A stretch of 64,000 bases of DNA from Catenulispora sp. EB89 (lineage in GTDB: Bacteria > Actinomycetota > Actinomycetes > Streptomycetales > Catenulisporaceae): NCBI RefSeq assembly GCF_041261445.1, contig NZ_JBGCCU010000020.1, positions 62,001 to 126,000 on the forward strand, given 5' to 3'. This document shows positions 25,030 through 33,484 of this stretch, in pieces (within the stretch, counting starts at the first letter, position 1; the number at the start of each line of letters is the position of its first letter). Below the pieces are notes generated by a model that saw only the letters and a program-made list of their open reading frames with translations, did no database searches and had not been told where the DNA came from. Position numbers and translations under genes: made by a program.

Positions 25030-25392
25030 ATGCAGATCAGCGAAGCCGCCGACGTCACCGGGGTCAGCGCCCGCGCGCTGCGGTACTACGAGGCCGAGGG
25101 CCTGATCGTCTCCGGCCGGTGCGCCAACGGGTTCCGGGACTACTGCCCGTCGACCATCGACCGGGTGCTGGTCATCCGCGGGCTGCTGGAGTCCGGGCTG
25201 CCGGTGCGGCTGATCCGGGAGCTTCTGCCCCATCTCTCCGACGGATCCGTCGGATCCGACGAGGTGTGCCCGGAGTTCCTGGCCGAGGTGCAGAACCACC
25301 GCGACCGCCTCGCCGCGCGCATCGCCATCCTCAGTGGCCAGCAGGAGGCCCTTGACGCCTTCCTGCGCAGGGCCCGTCCGACCGGTTCGTGA
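25030..25392 (+). CDS. MerR-family transcriptional regulator
   Basis: The 120-residue protein has a MerR DNA-binding domain (MQISEAADVTGVSARALRYYE, then NGFRDYCPSTIDRV) and a C-terminal helix. One Cys lies in DEVCPEF, but no metal-binding cluster is seen. ATG 25030 is chosen over the TTG at 25018 because the protein then begins at the first helix. It is 47 bp upstream of, and in the same direction as, a quinone-oxidoreductase-like gene that it probably regulates. Confidence 0.87.
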   Translation: MQISEAADVTGVSARALRYYEAEGLIVSGRCANGFRDYCPSTIDRVLVIRGLLESGLPVRLIRELLPHLSDGSVGSDEVCPEFLAEVQNHRDRLAARIAILSGQQEALDAFLRRARPTGS

Positions 25393-25406
25393 GACGCCGT
25401 TTGACC

Positions 25407-25433
25407 TTGACACAAGCGTCAGCCTCCTACCGT
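25407..25433 (+). promoter_or_regulatory. Putative promoter of the quinone oxidoreductase gene
   Basis: TTGACA (25407-25412) and TACCGT (25428-25433) are present. TGAC-N6-GTCA (25408-25421) is a candidate MerR half-site pair. The -10 box ends six bases before the ATG at 25440, fitting a leaderless transcript. The spacing of the two hexamers is short (15 bp), so the -35 assignment is uncertain. Confidence 0.45.
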
Positions 25434-25439
25434 CGGCGC

Positions 25440-26438
25440 ATGAGCACTGATGAGCAGCTGATGACGGCCTTGGTCCAGCACTCGCACGAGGGTCCGACGG
25501 ATCTGGTCCTTGCGACCGACCGGCCCCGTCCGGTCCCGGGGCCCGGCGAGTACCTGATCCGTGTGGGTGCCGCCGGGGTCAACTTCGCCGACGTCACGCA
25601 GAGCCGTGGCGCGTACGAGGGTGGACCGCGGGCGCCCTACCCGGCGGGGTTCGAAGCCGCCGGCGAGATCGTGGCCGCCGCACCGGACGTCGAGAGCCCG
25701 CTTCGGATCGGCACCCACGTCGTGGGGGTCGGTGCGGGCGCGTTCGCGCAGTACATGACCATGCAATCCGCCGACGTGCTCCCCGTGCCCGCCGGCTGGA
25801 GCGACGCGGAGTCCCTGGGCCTGGTGTTGAACTGGGCCACCGCGCTGGCGGCGCTGAAGCCGCTGGGCGAGATCGAGCCGGGCCAGACGGTGCTGGTGTA
25901 CGCGGCGGCCGGCGGCGTGGGCCAGGCCGCGGTCCGCCTCGCCCGCCACTACGGGGCCCGCGTCATCGCCACGGCTTCCCCGGCCAAGCACGCGATCGTC
26001 AAGGCCCTGGGAGCCGAGGAGGTCCTGGACAGCCGGCGCCCTGACCTCGCCGCGGAGATCCTGCGGCTGACCGGCGGCATCGACGTGGTCCTGGAATCGG
26101 TGGGCGAGGCCACCTTCGGGACCAGCCTGGCGGTCGCCAAGCCGTTCACCGGACGCGTCATCGTCTTCGGCGCCGCGTCCGGGCACGCCGAGCTCTCCAC
26201 CCGCGACCTCATCTTCACCCACTACGCCCAGGTCAGGGGCCTGCACATCAGCAACTGGGCAGCCGCGGCCCCGGCCGCCTTCGCCGACCTGCTCGTGGAG
26301 CTCGAAGCACTCATCGACCAGGGCGTCTACCCTCCCGGCACGCCGCGGATCCATCCCCTGGCACAGGGGCCGGACGTGCTGCGGCAGCTCGAAGCAGGGC
26401 AGACCAGCGGTAAGCACGCCCTCGACCCCTGGAGCTGA
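25440..26438 (+). CDS. Zinc-independent quinone oxidoreductase / MDR-family NADPH dehydrogenase
   Basis: This 332-residue medium-chain dehydrogenase/reductase has a GroES-like N-domain (PGPGEYLIRVGAAGVNFAD), the NADPH motif AAAGGVGQAAVRLAR (about 161-175) and IVFGAASGH. The catalytic and structural zinc cysteines of alcohol dehydrogenases are absent, which places it in the quinone oxidoreductase group that reduces quinones or enones. The ATG at 25440 is preferred because it aligns with relatives and with the -10 box. The upstream MerR gene is its probable regulator. Confidence 0.9.
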   Translation: MSTDEQLMTALVQHSHEGPTDLVLATDRPRPVPGPGEYLIRVGAAGVNFADVTQSRGAYEGGPRAPYPAGFEAAGEIVAAAPDVESPLRIGTHVVGVGAGAFAQYMTMQSADVLPVPAGWSDAESLGLVLNWATALAALKPLGEIEPGQTVLVYAAAGGVGQAAVRLARHYGARVIATASPAKHAIVKALGAEEVLDSRRPDLAAEILRLTGGIDVVLESVGEATFGTSLAVAKPFTGRVIVFGAASGHAELSTRDLIFTHYAQVRGLHISNWAAAAPAAFADLLVELEALIDQGVYPPGTPRIHPLAQGPDVLRQLEAGQTSGKHALDPWS

Positions 26439-26496
26439 GGACGACCGCGCGGCATGGCGCAGGAACAGCAGGGCGCGACGCAACAGAATGGCGCGG

Positions 26497-26645
26497 GTCA
26501 GTGCGGGTCGGGGTCGGCGCAGGTCGGTGCGGCGGGGGTCGGCGCAGGTCGGTGTGGGTCGGGTCGGCGCAGGTCGGTGTGGGTCGGGTCGGTGTGAGTC
26601 GGTGTGGGTCGGTGCGGTGCAGGTCGGCGCGGGTCGGCGCGCGGG
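26497..26645 (+). repeat. GGTCGG/TGGGTCGGTG simple-repeat tract
   Basis: About 150 bp of degenerate tandem repeats based on ggtcggtgtg and ggtcggcgca lie between convergent genes (26438 and 26649). There is no gene. It may affect transcript ends, but nothing more can be read from it. Confidence 0.75.
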
Positions 26646-26648
26646 TTC

Positions 26649-27689
26649 CTAATCCAGCAGCCCCAGCTGCGCCGCCTTGGCCCCCGCCGCGAACCGGCTC
26701 CGCACCCCCAGCGCCTCCAGCGTCTGCGCGACCAGCCGCCGCAGCGTCCGCTCCGAGCACCCCAGCTGCCGCGCTATCGCCTCGTCCTTCGCGCCGGTGG
26801 CCAGTGCCCGCAGCAGCCTGACGTGCACCGCGGTCAGCTCCTCGGCGCGGTCGCCGCCGGCGCCAACGAAGGTCGCGTACTTCTCGGCGGCGACCCACAG
26901 GTGGTCGAAGGCCGCCAGGAGGCAGCGGCCCACCACGTCGCTGCGGATCACCACGTCGCACGGCGGCTCCGCGTCCGATCCCGGGGTGACCACCACCGAG
27001 CCGTCGAGCACCAGCATCCGCAGCGGGATCGCGTCGGCGACGCGGACCTGGCCGCCGTCGCGTTCCAGGGCGCTGAGGTACGCGGCGGCTCCGGGGCGGC
27101 GGGCCGCGGTGCGGGACACCAGCATGCGGAAGCCGACGCCGCGCCGCAGCAGTTCCAGGTCCACCTTCAGGCTCTCGCGGAGCACGTCGTTCGGGGCGAG
27201 GGCGGGGTGCATCGCCACCGCGTCGCGGCGGTTGAGCAGGGCGCGGTCGTCGAGCCAGCGGCGCAGTTCCGTGCGGTCGGTGAAGCGCAGGACGTCCACG
27301 CGCTCGGACTCGAAGCCGGCCGGCGCGCCGGAGACCAGGTCCGCCAGGTCGGAGACGGCGGTCCGCCAGCGCTCCACCTCCTCGGCCATCCGCCCGAAGC
27401 CGCCGCTGGCCTGGGCCAGCACGTCCAGCACCGCCTGCTCCGGCAGCGCGACGACGCCGTCGTCGGCGGCCAGCAGCCGCCGTTCGCCCAGCCATTCCAG
27501 GCCGGCGCGCGCCTGGTCCTCGGAGACGTCGAGCCCCGAGGCGACGGCCGCCACGGGATCGGTGCCCGCCGGATCGGCCGCGACCGGCTCCGCCGCCGCC
27601 GGCCGTCCGGCCGCCAGCAGCCGGTATGCACGGTGGGCCGTAGTAGCGGGGTCGGCCGGGCGGAATCCACGTCCTGACACGGCTGTCAC
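26649..27689 (-). CDS. TrmB/LuxR-type transcriptional regulator
   Basis: This 346-residue protein is of a type common in streptomycetes. It has an N-terminal winged-helix-like region (about 10-80), a central region like a phospholipase-D/TrmB sensor (MLVSRTAARRPGAAAYL, then IPLRMLVLDGSVVV), and a C-terminal LuxR-type helix-turn-helix (ALATGAKDEAIARQLGCSERTLRRL, about 290-315). The start is uncertain; GTG 27689 is preferred and GTG 27680 possible. It is divergent from the XRE/membrane-protein pair across a 133-bp gap with repeated GTAAAG elements. Targets are unknown. Confidence 0.8.
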   Translation of the reverse strand: MTAVSGRGFRPADPATTAHRAYRLLAAGRPAAAEPVAADPAGTDPVAAVASGLDVSEDQARAGLEWLGERRLLAADDGVVALPEQAVLDVLAQASGGFGRMAEEVERWRTAVSDLADLVSGAPAGFESERVDVLRFTDRTELRRWLDDRALLNRRDAVAMHPALAPNDVLRESLKVDLELLRRGVGFRMLVSRTAARRPGAAAYLSALERDGGQVRVADAIPLRMLVLDGSVVVTPGSDAEPPCDVVIRSDVVGRCLLAAFDHLWVAAEKYATFVGAGGDRAEELTAVHVRLLRALATGAKDEAIARQLGCSERTLRRLVAQTLEALGVRSRFAAGAKAAQLGLLD

Positions 27690-27711
27690 CGTAGTCCGGC
27701 AAAAGCGAAGC

Positions 27712-27815
27712 GTAAAGGACGCGTCACTACGTGAGTGCACTACTACCGCGCACGTAGATGATCGCGAGCCGGATGTAAAGCTTGTTTGACACCGCCGAAG
27801 TGTAAAGCGTACTTT
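27712..27815. promoter_or_regulatory. Divergent promoter region with GTAAAG repeats and a CTACGTG inverted repeat
   Basis: GTAAAG occurs at 27712, 27775 and 27802, twice within GAAGYGTAAAG. CTACGTG (27727-27733) and CACGTAG (27751-27757) form an inverted repeat. TTGACA (27786-27791) and TACTTT (27810-27815), 18 bp apart, form a good promoter for the XRE gene; its ATG at 27823 would be leaderless. Confidence 0.6.
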
Positions 27816-27822
27816 CCATAGC

Positions 27823-28020
27823 ATGCGCAACGACATGCGGGCCCTGCGACAGGCGAAGGGCCTGTCGCAGCAGGATCTGGGGCAGGCCCTCGGGGTGTCG
27901 CGGCAGACGGTCAACGCGATCGAGCAGTCCCGCTACGACCCGTCGCTCCCGCTGGCCATCCGCATCGCGCGGTATTTCGGCACAACGGTGGAGGGGATGT
28001 TCCATGTCGACGGATGCTGA
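27823..28020 (+). CDS. Small XRE-family helix-turn-helix regulator
   Basis: This 65-residue protein is essentially one XRE/Cro-type helix-turn-helix: MRALRQAKGLSQQDLGQALG, then VSRQTVNAIEQSRYDPSLPLAI. It resembles the YozG group, which is usually linked to a small membrane protein. Here the membrane protein gene (28004) overlaps it by 17 bases, so the two are translated together. In such pairs the membrane partner may modulate the regulator, but its signal is unknown. Confidence 0.88.
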   Translation: MRNDMRALRQAKGLSQQDLGQALGVSRQTVNAIEQSRYDPSLPLAIRIARYFGTTVEGMFHVDGC

Positions 28021-28456
28021 CACGGGAACCGGCGGGGGCGAGCCGGAGGAGAACGAGCGGAAAGGCCGGGGCGGCGTAGCACGCGGACCGTGGACCGTCC
28101 CGGTGACGGCGGCCGTGATGGGCGGCGTGTTCCTGGCGATCTACCTGGGCCACCATGACGTGGGGATGGCCATATCCGGCCTGGTCGTCATGGTCGCCTA
28201 CGCGGCGGTCCTGGTCTTCGGCTCCCGGCGCTCCGAGGCGGTGGCGCTGCTGCGCGGCGAGACCGGCGACGAGCGCCGCCGGTCCATCGAGCTGCGCGCG
28301 TCGGCGCTGACCCTGCACGTGCTGACCCTGGTGCTGGTCGGCGGCTACCTCGTCTCGCTCATCCGCGGCCACGAGTCGACGACGTGGGCCGGGCTGTGCG
28401 GGGTGTTGGGGGCCACGTATCTGCTGTCCACGATCGTCCTGACCCGGCGCGGCTGA
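28004..28456 (+). CDS. Small integral membrane protein (DUF2178-like) coupled to the XRE regulator
   Basis: This 150-residue protein has a charged, Gly-rich N-terminus of about 30 residues, then four hydrophobic segments: VPVTAAVMGGVFLAIYLG, ISGLVVMVAYAAVLVFG, LTLHVLTLVLVGGYLVSLI and GLCGVLGATYLLSTIVL. A conserved-looking cytosolic loop GETGDERRRSIE lies in the middle. This GDER(R) loop is typical of the DUF2178-like partners of small XRE regulators. Its start overlaps the regulator gene. Function unknown. Confidence 0.8.
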   Translation: MSTDADTGTGGGEPEENERKGRGGVARGPWTVPVTAAVMGGVFLAIYLGHHDVGMAISGLVVMVAYAAVLVFGSRRSEAVALLRGETGDERRRSIELRASALTLHVLTLVLVGGYLVSLIRGHESTTWAGLCGVLGATYLLSTIVLTRRG

Positions 28457-28457
28457 G

Positions 28458-28488
28458 ACCTGAGCGGCGGCCGCGCCGCAGCTCAGGT
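28458..28488 (+). terminator. Hairpin after the membrane protein gene
   Basis: ACCTGAGC (28458-28465) pairs with GCTCAGGT (28481-28488), with further GC pairing inside. The right arm is also the first unit of the following 15-bp repeat array. Confidence 0.55.
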
Positions 28489-28539
28489 CCCGGTAGCTCA
28501 GGTCCCGGTAGCTCAGGTGCCGGTAGCTCAGGTGCCGGT
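28480..28539 (+). repeat. Four 15-bp tandem repeats
   Basis: The unit agctcaggtcccggt occurs four times in exact 15-bp register (the last two read aggtgccggt), between convergent genes at 28456 and 28556. There is no coding role. Confidence 0.85.
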
Positions 28540-28555
28540 ACCTCAGTTCAGTAGC

Positions 28556-30355
28556 TCAGTACCAGTCGACGACCGTCACCTCCGAGCTCGGCACCCACGC
28601 CTCGCAGTGGTTGTAGTCGATCCCGAACCACACGTTCTGCGTACCGTCCTCGAACACCGACTTCGGCGCGGCCCACAGCGAACCGGACGGCGCGGTGCCG
28701 ATGACGTACGAAGAGCTCGTCGTCGGCCGGCCGTAAATCTTGATCGTCCCGTTCGTCGTGGTCGGCTTCAGACTGACCACGTAGGAGTGCACCGGCACCG
28801 CCGACCCGGCCGGCACCGCCAGCCACGCCTTCTTCGCGTCGGCGTAGTAGCTCGGCGTGGAGTTGGACAGCCGGTCGTTCTCGCCGTACCAGATCTCGTA
28901 CATCGTCATCCCGCTCCCGGCCTGGTCCGGCTGGGAGGCCAGGTAGTAGTACGGCATCTGGGTCTCGACGTTGGTGGTCTCGTCCGTGGAGTCCGCGCCC
29001 GGCGCGCCGGGGATGACCGGATCGGCGGTACTGGGACCGGTGTAGAGGGTGAAGAAGCTGTTGTTGGCGGCGGTCTCAGCGCCGTTCGAACCCAGCGGTG
29101 CCTGGTCGCTGGCCGCGTTGACCCGGAACAGCCCGGCGGCCGGGGTGTTCCCCGTCGGGTAGGGCACGCCCTGCGCGTGGATCAGCCCGAAGTAGTAGTC
29201 CCACAGCCAGTACTGGCCCGGGTCGACGTGGTTCGGCGAGGTGCTGACGGTCGGCGCGGGGGTGGTGCCGTGCGCGGTGATGTGCGCGTGGTCCAGCGGG
29301 ATGTCGTACTTGGTCGCCAGGTAGGCGACCAGCTTGGCCGAGGCCAGGTACTCGGTGGCGTTGTACCACTGGTAGCCGGAGGCGTCGACGCCCGCGTGCT
29401 CGATGCCGACCGCGTGCTCGTTGTAGTAGTAGTTCCCGGCGTGGTAGGCGATGTCCTGCTCGCGCAACGTCTGGTAGACGGTGCCGTCGGTGTCCACGAC
29501 GTAGTGCACGCTGAGTCCGCTGTTGGCGTCCTCGAACTCGTTCACGCCGTCCAGCGCGCTCATTTCGAGGTCGTGGATGGTCACGTCGTAGATGGCGTAG
29601 CTCGACGGCCGGTTCGAGCCGGTGTACGTGCACGCACCGCTGGCGACGTTGCAGTCGTAGCTGGACGGCACCACGCAGTCGATCGCCGAGGGGTAGTCGA
29701 CGTTGCCGTCCCGCGTGCAGCCGGTGGGGAGCGCCGCGGGTGCCAGCGGCACGGAGATCAGCGTGGACTTGTCCGGGGTCACGGACTGCGGCGCCAGGGC
29801 GATCCGGGAGCCGTCGTCGGCGGTGCCGGTGAAGCCGGTGGCGATCAGGTTGTACGCGGCGTCGGCGTACATCCCGGCCACCGAGCGCGAGGAGGCGTGG
29901 CTGTAGGCGGCGATCGGCGCGTACCAGCCGGCCAGCGACGTCGGCGGCTTCGGGGCCAGCGACAACGCCTCGGCACGCAGCACCGCCGCGCCGCCACGGA
30001 TGTTCGCCGCGGTGTCGTGTTGCAGGGTGCTGACGCTCAGCCCGGTCAGCTTCGCCGCCTGGTCGAGCGTGTCAGCCCGGTCGTTCTTCACGAGGTTCAT
30101 GCAGCCGTAGCCGCCCTCGACGCTCGGCCGGCCGCCGTGCGAGCTCAGCCGGCCTTCGAGGTAGCAGACCGATTCCAGGACCTGCTGCGGCACGCCGTAG
30201 GTGTGGGAGGCGGCGGCGAACGCCGCCGTGACGCCGCCGCTCGAGGTTCCGGCCTGGGCCGGGGCGCCGCTCAGCCCGCAGGTCAGCAGTGCCGCCGCGG
30301 ACAACAGCAGGCCGAGCACGCGCACGCGGGGTCTGCGCTTTTCGCGTCTCATCAT
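28556..30355 (-). CDS. Secreted N-acetylmuramoyl-L-alanine amidase (Amidase_2/PGRP fold)
   Basis: The 599-residue precursor has a signal peptide (MMRREKRRPRVRVLGLLL, Ala-rich core, cleavage near APAQAGT). The first 200 residues form a separate helical domain (about 40-180, with GVPQQVLESVCYLEGRLS), resembling a lysozyme-like or repeat module. The zinc amidase domain (about 250-400) shows VTIHDLEMS (His261), AVGIEHAG, HITAHGTT, and NHVDPGQYW with the last ligands. It should cut the lactyl-peptide bond of peptidoglycan. The roughly 180-residue C-terminus contains SH3-like strands. It lies beside the DeoR/ABC/kinase/lysozyme group, which suggests cell-wall turnover. The start is one of two adjacent ATGs. 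Confidence 0.88.
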   Translation of the reverse strand: MMRREKRRPRVRVLGLLLSAAALLTCGLSGAPAQAGTSSGGVTAAFAAASHTYGVPQQVLESVCYLEGRLSSHGGRPSVEGGYGCMNLVKNDRADTLDQAAKLTGLSVSTLQHDTAANIRGGAAVLRAEALSLAPKPPTSLAGWYAPIAAYSHASSRSVAGMYADAAYNLIATGFTGTADDGSRIALAPQSVTPDKSTLISVPLAPAALPTGCTRDGNVDYPSAIDCVVPSSYDCNVASGACTYTGSNRPSSYAIYDVTIHDLEMSALDGVNEFEDANSGLSVHYVVDTDGTVYQTLREQDIAYHAGNYYYNEHAVGIEHAGVDASGYQWYNATEYLASAKLVAYLATKYDIPLDHAHITAHGTTPAPTVSTSPNHVDPGQYWLWDYYFGLIHAQGVPYPTGNTPAAGLFRVNAASDQAPLGSNGAETAANNSFFTLYTGPSTADPVIPGAPGADSTDETTNVETQMPYYYLASQPDQAGSGMTMYEIWYGENDRLSNSTPSYYADAKKAWLAVPAGSAVPVHSYVVSLKPTTTNGTIKIYGRPTTSSSYVIGTAPSGSLWAAPKSVFEDGTQNVWFGIDYNHCEAWVPSSEVTVVDWY

Positions 30356-30434
30356 GGGTCGCGATCACCGTCCGGGTCGTGGGGGGTGTGGGGGACTCCC
30401 CGGACAAGGTGGCACCAACCGTGCACATAATCAA

Positions 30435-30456
30435 CAAGAACCCATGATGATTCTTG
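30435..30456. promoter_or_regulatory. Inverted repeat upstream of the amidase
   Basis: CAAGAA-N10-TTCTTG lies 80 bp upstream of the amidase ATG in an AT-richer stretch. It is a candidate regulator site, with the DeoR protein next door as one possible binder. Confidence 0.4.
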
Positions 30457-30490
30457 ACGGATCTTCGCCCATATCTCAAAACCTTGAGCG

Positions 30491-31297
30491 TCAGTCCAGC
30501 TCCGAGCCGGTCGGCGCGACGATCACCCTGGTCCCGCTCTGCTCCAGCGCACGCACCGCTTCCGGATCCGCGCCGGAGTCGGTGACGACCGCGGTGACCG
30601 CGGACAGCGGGCACACCCGGCCGACCGCGACCCGGCCGAGCTTCGAGCCGTCGGCCAGCACGTACACCGACTGCGCCTGGGCCAGGATCGCCTGCCGGAC
30701 CGGGATCTCCTCCAGCCGGTCGCCGGTCACGCCGGCCTTCAGGTGCACGCCGGAGGCCGCGATGAACGCGCGGTCGGCGAAGAAGCGCTCGAAGAACTTC
30801 TCAGAGCCCGGACCCACGCACGACAGGTCGCCGCGCCGCACCTGCCCGCCAGCCAGGTGCACCTCCACGCCCTCGCGGCCGGCCAGCTCAGCGGCGGTCG
30901 GCAGCGCCACGCACAGCGCCCGGCCGCTGAAGGTGGCCGGCAGCGCGCGCGCCGTCTCGGCGACCGTGGTGCCCAGGTCGAAGACCAGCGTCTCCCCCGG
31001 TTCGACCAGCGCGGCGGCGGCCGCGGCGATGGCCCGCTTGGGATCCAGCCGGGCGATGGCGCGCTCGTCGGCGCCGGGCTCCCAGCCGCGCGCCTCCTGC
31101 GCGACGGCGCCGCCGTAGACGCGGCGCAGGATGCCGCGCTCCTCCAGGACCTGCAGATCCCGGCGGATGGTCTCGCCGGAGACGCCGTACCGTGCGGCCA
31201 GGTCCTCGACCCGCACGCGGGTGTCGCGGCGCAGCTGCGCGGCGATGCGCAGACGGCGCTCCTCGGGGAGGACCGCGTCGAGCAGTTCTTCCTTCAT
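30491..31297 (-). CDS. DeoR-family transcriptional regulator
   Basis: This 268-residue protein has a DeoR helix-turn-helix (VEDLAARYGVSGETIRRDL, about 31-49) and a sugar-phosphate sensor domain (LVFDLGTTVAETARAL; VHLAGGQVRRGDLSCVGP; FADRAFIAASGVHLKAGVT; VYVLADGSKLGRVAVGRVC). DeoR proteins respond to phosphorylated sugars or amino sugars. Here two amino-sugar kinases lie downstream of the divergent ABC transporter, which supports a role in amino-sugar uptake and catabolism. ATG 31297 is chosen over 31312 because it fits the family's N-terminus. Confidence 0.9.
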   Translation of the reverse strand: MKEELLDAVLPEERRLRIAAQLRRDTRVRVEDLAARYGVSGETIRRDLQVLEERGILRRVYGGAVAQEARGWEPGADERAIARLDPKRAIAAAAAALVEPGETLVFDLGTTVAETARALPATFSGRALCVALPTAAELAGREGVEVHLAGGQVRRGDLSCVGPGSEKFFERFFADRAFIAASGVHLKAGVTGDRLEEIPVRQAILAQAQSVYVLADGSKLGRVAVGRVCPLSAVTAVVTDSGADPEAVRALEQSGTRVIVAPTGSELD

Positions 31298-31434
31298 CCG
31301 TCGGGACTCCACAGCTGGCCGGGCGATCGCGCGCGGGCGCGCGCAGCCCCAAGAGTAGTGGGGTTCACGCCCGCTGGTACGGCGACCTCCGGCATCAGCT
31401 GCGGATTATGTGGCTTGTTGAGCGAGCAAAACGT

Positions 31435-31451
31435 GGAGTCTTGACGACTCC
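31435..31451 (+). promoter_or_regulatory. GGAGTC inverted repeat in the deoR-ABC transporter gap
   Basis: GGAGTC-TTGAC-GACTCC lies between the divergent deoR and ABC operons. GGAGTC recurs near 31489. The repeat contains a TTGACG -35-like hexamer. It is a candidate DeoR operator. Confidence 0.45.
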
Positions 31452-31534
31452 TTGAGGAAGTTGTCACACTCGGCGCACACCCCACGCGGAGTCGTCACAC
31501 CGCACGGCACCATCCACACCGTTTGTGAGGACGC

Positions 31535-33478
31535 ATGCCCCTCCCGCTCCCCCGACGACGTGCTTTCGCCCTGGCGGCGGCCCTGGCCGGGATGGCGGTG
31601 CTGAGCGCTCCGGCCGCCGCCGCGTCCGGGCCGGCGCAGGCACAGGCACAGGCGCGCAGTTCTTACAGTCACACCGCAAGTCTTAACTCCGGTCGGACCT
31701 CCGGTCAGAGCTCCTATCCTCAGGCGGAGCCGACCGCCGTGGCGGCGCCCAGCGGCAAGACCCTGACCGTCGCGACCACCGGCAGCGTCGACTCGCTCTC
31801 GCCGTTCCTGGCGCAGCGGGCACTGCCCACCGACATCCACCGTCTGATGTACGACTTCCTCACGAACTACGACGCCGCCGACGACCACGCCATCGGCGGC
31901 CTGGCCAGCTCCTGGACCACCTCGGCGGACAAGCTGACCTGGACCTTCACCATCCGCGACGGTATGAAGTGGTCCGACGGCCAGCCGGTCACGGCCGACG
32001 ACGCGGCGTGGACCTACAACCTGATGATGACGAACACCGACGCCGCCACCGCGAACGGCACCTTCGTCGCCAACTTCGCCAAGGTCACGGCGACCGGGAA
32101 CCAGCTGGTCATCACCCTGAAGCAGCCGCAGTCCACGATGCTGGCGCTGGACGTTCCGATCGTGCCCGAACACGTCTGGGCCGCGCACGTGGCCGACATC
32201 GGCAAGTTCGCCAACGACGCGCAGTTCCCGGTGGTCGGCGACGGGCCGTTCATCCTCACCGGATACCAGAAGGACCAGTACCTCACGCTGGACGCCAACC
32301 CGAACTACTGGCGCGGCAAGCCGGGCTTCGACCACCTGGTGTTCAAGTTCTACAAGGACGCCGACGCCGAAGTGGAGGCCCTGAAGAAGGGCGAGGTCGA
32401 CTTCGTCAGCGGTCTGACGCCGGCACAGTACGAGTCGCTGAAGGGCCAATCGGACATCGTCACGAACGACGCCCCCAGCAAGCGGTTCTACGCGCTGGCG
32501 ATCAACCCCGGCGCCACGACGACGAGCGGGCAGACCTTCGGTGACGGCAGCCCGGCGCTGCGGAACCAGCAGTTCCGCCAGGCCCTGATGGCCGCCATCG
32601 ACACCAAGACGCTGGTCGCCAAGACCCTCGGCGGCCACGGCGTCACCGGCGGCGGCTACATACCCCCGGCCTTCGCCGCCTACCACTGGTCCCCCGATCC
32701 CTCCACGGCGTACGCCTACAACCCGGACAAGGCCAACCAGCTGCTGGACGCCGCCGGGTTCAAGAAGGGCTCGAACGGCATGCGCACCATGCCCGACGGC
32801 AAGCCGCTGACCCTGCGCCTGCTGGGCGAGACCAACCGGCCGGACGACGCCCAGAACGCAGCCTTCGTCAGCGACTACCTCACGGCCGTCGGCATCGCCA
32901 CCACCACCTCGGTGATGGACCAGGGCAAGCTCTCCGACACCGAGACCGCCGGCACCTTCGACCTGGCCTTCGACAGCTGGCAGGTGAACCCGGACCCGGA
33001 CTACGTGCTGTCCCTGCAAAAGTGCGACGGCCGCCCCGCCAAGCCCGGCGGGCCCCTCAACGGCGACGACTTCATCTGCGACCAGAACTACGACGCGCTG
33101 TATGCCAAGCAGATCTCCGAGTACGACCCGGCGACCCGCGCGAGCGACGTGAAGCAGATGGAGCAGGCGCTCTACACCGACGCCTACATCAACGTCCTGT
33201 ACTACCCGGACGTGCTGGAGGCCTACCGCTCCGACGTCATCGGCTCCTGGGAGAAGCAGCCGCAGCCCAACGGTGTCTACTGGGGCCAGGACGGCTATTG
33301 GTCCTTCTGGTCGGCCAAGCCGGCGGTCGCCTCGGCGTCCTCCTCGAAGTCCTCGTCATCGAGCTCGAACACCGGCCTGATCGCGGGGATCGTCATCGCG
33401 GTCGTGGTGATCGTGGGCGGTGGCGGCCTGGTGCTGACGCGGCGGCGGCGTACCGCGTCGGCCGAGGAACGCGAGTAG
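31535..33478 (+). CDS. ABC transporter solute-binding protein, family 5 (oligopeptide type), with a C-terminal membrane anchor
   Basis: The 647-residue protein has a signal peptide ending near APAAAASG, without a lipobox Cys. The SBP_bac_5 domain (about 60-590) shows SPFLAQRALPTDIHRLMYDFL, WTFTIRDGMKWSDGQPVTADDAAWTY and YYPDVLEAYR. After a Ser-rich linker (about 605-617) comes one transmembrane helix (GLIAGIVIAVVVIVGGGGLVL) and an RRRR stop-transfer. Family 5 proteins bind peptides, muropeptides or oligosaccharides. Actinobacterial members are usually lipoproteins, so a C-terminal anchor is unusual. It is the first gene of the transporter/kinase operon. Confidence 0.92.
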   Translation: MPLPLPRRRAFALAAALAGMAVLSAPAAAASGPAQAQAQARSSYSHTASLNSGRTSGQSSYPQAEPTAVAAPSGKTLTVATTGSVDSLSPFLAQRALPTDIHRLMYDFLTNYDAADDHAIGGLASSWTTSADKLTWTFTIRDGMKWSDGQPVTADDAAWTYNLMMTNTDAATANGTFVANFAKVTATGNQLVITLKQPQSTMLALDVPIVPEHVWAAHVADIGKFANDAQFPVVGDGPFILTGYQKDQYLTLDANPNYWRGKPGFDHLVFKFYKDADAEVEALKKGEVDFVSGLTPAQYESLKGQSDIVTNDAPSKRFYALAINPGATTTSGQTFGDGSPALRNQQFRQALMAAIDTKTLVAKTLGGHGVTGGGYIPPAFAAYHWSPDPSTAYAYNPDKANQLLDAAGFKKGSNGMRTMPDGKPLTLRLLGETNRPDDAQNAAFVSDYLTAVGIATTTSVMDQGKLSDTETAGTFDLAFDSWQVNPDPDYVLSLQKCDGRPAKPGGPLNGDDFICDQNYDALYAKQISEYDPATRASDVKQMEQALYTDAYINVLYYPDVLEAYRSDVIGSWEKQPQPNGVYWGQDGYWSFWSAKPAVASASSSKSSSSSSNTGLIAGIVIAVVVIVGGGGLVLTRRRRTASAEERE

Positions 33479-33484
33479 CCGATC

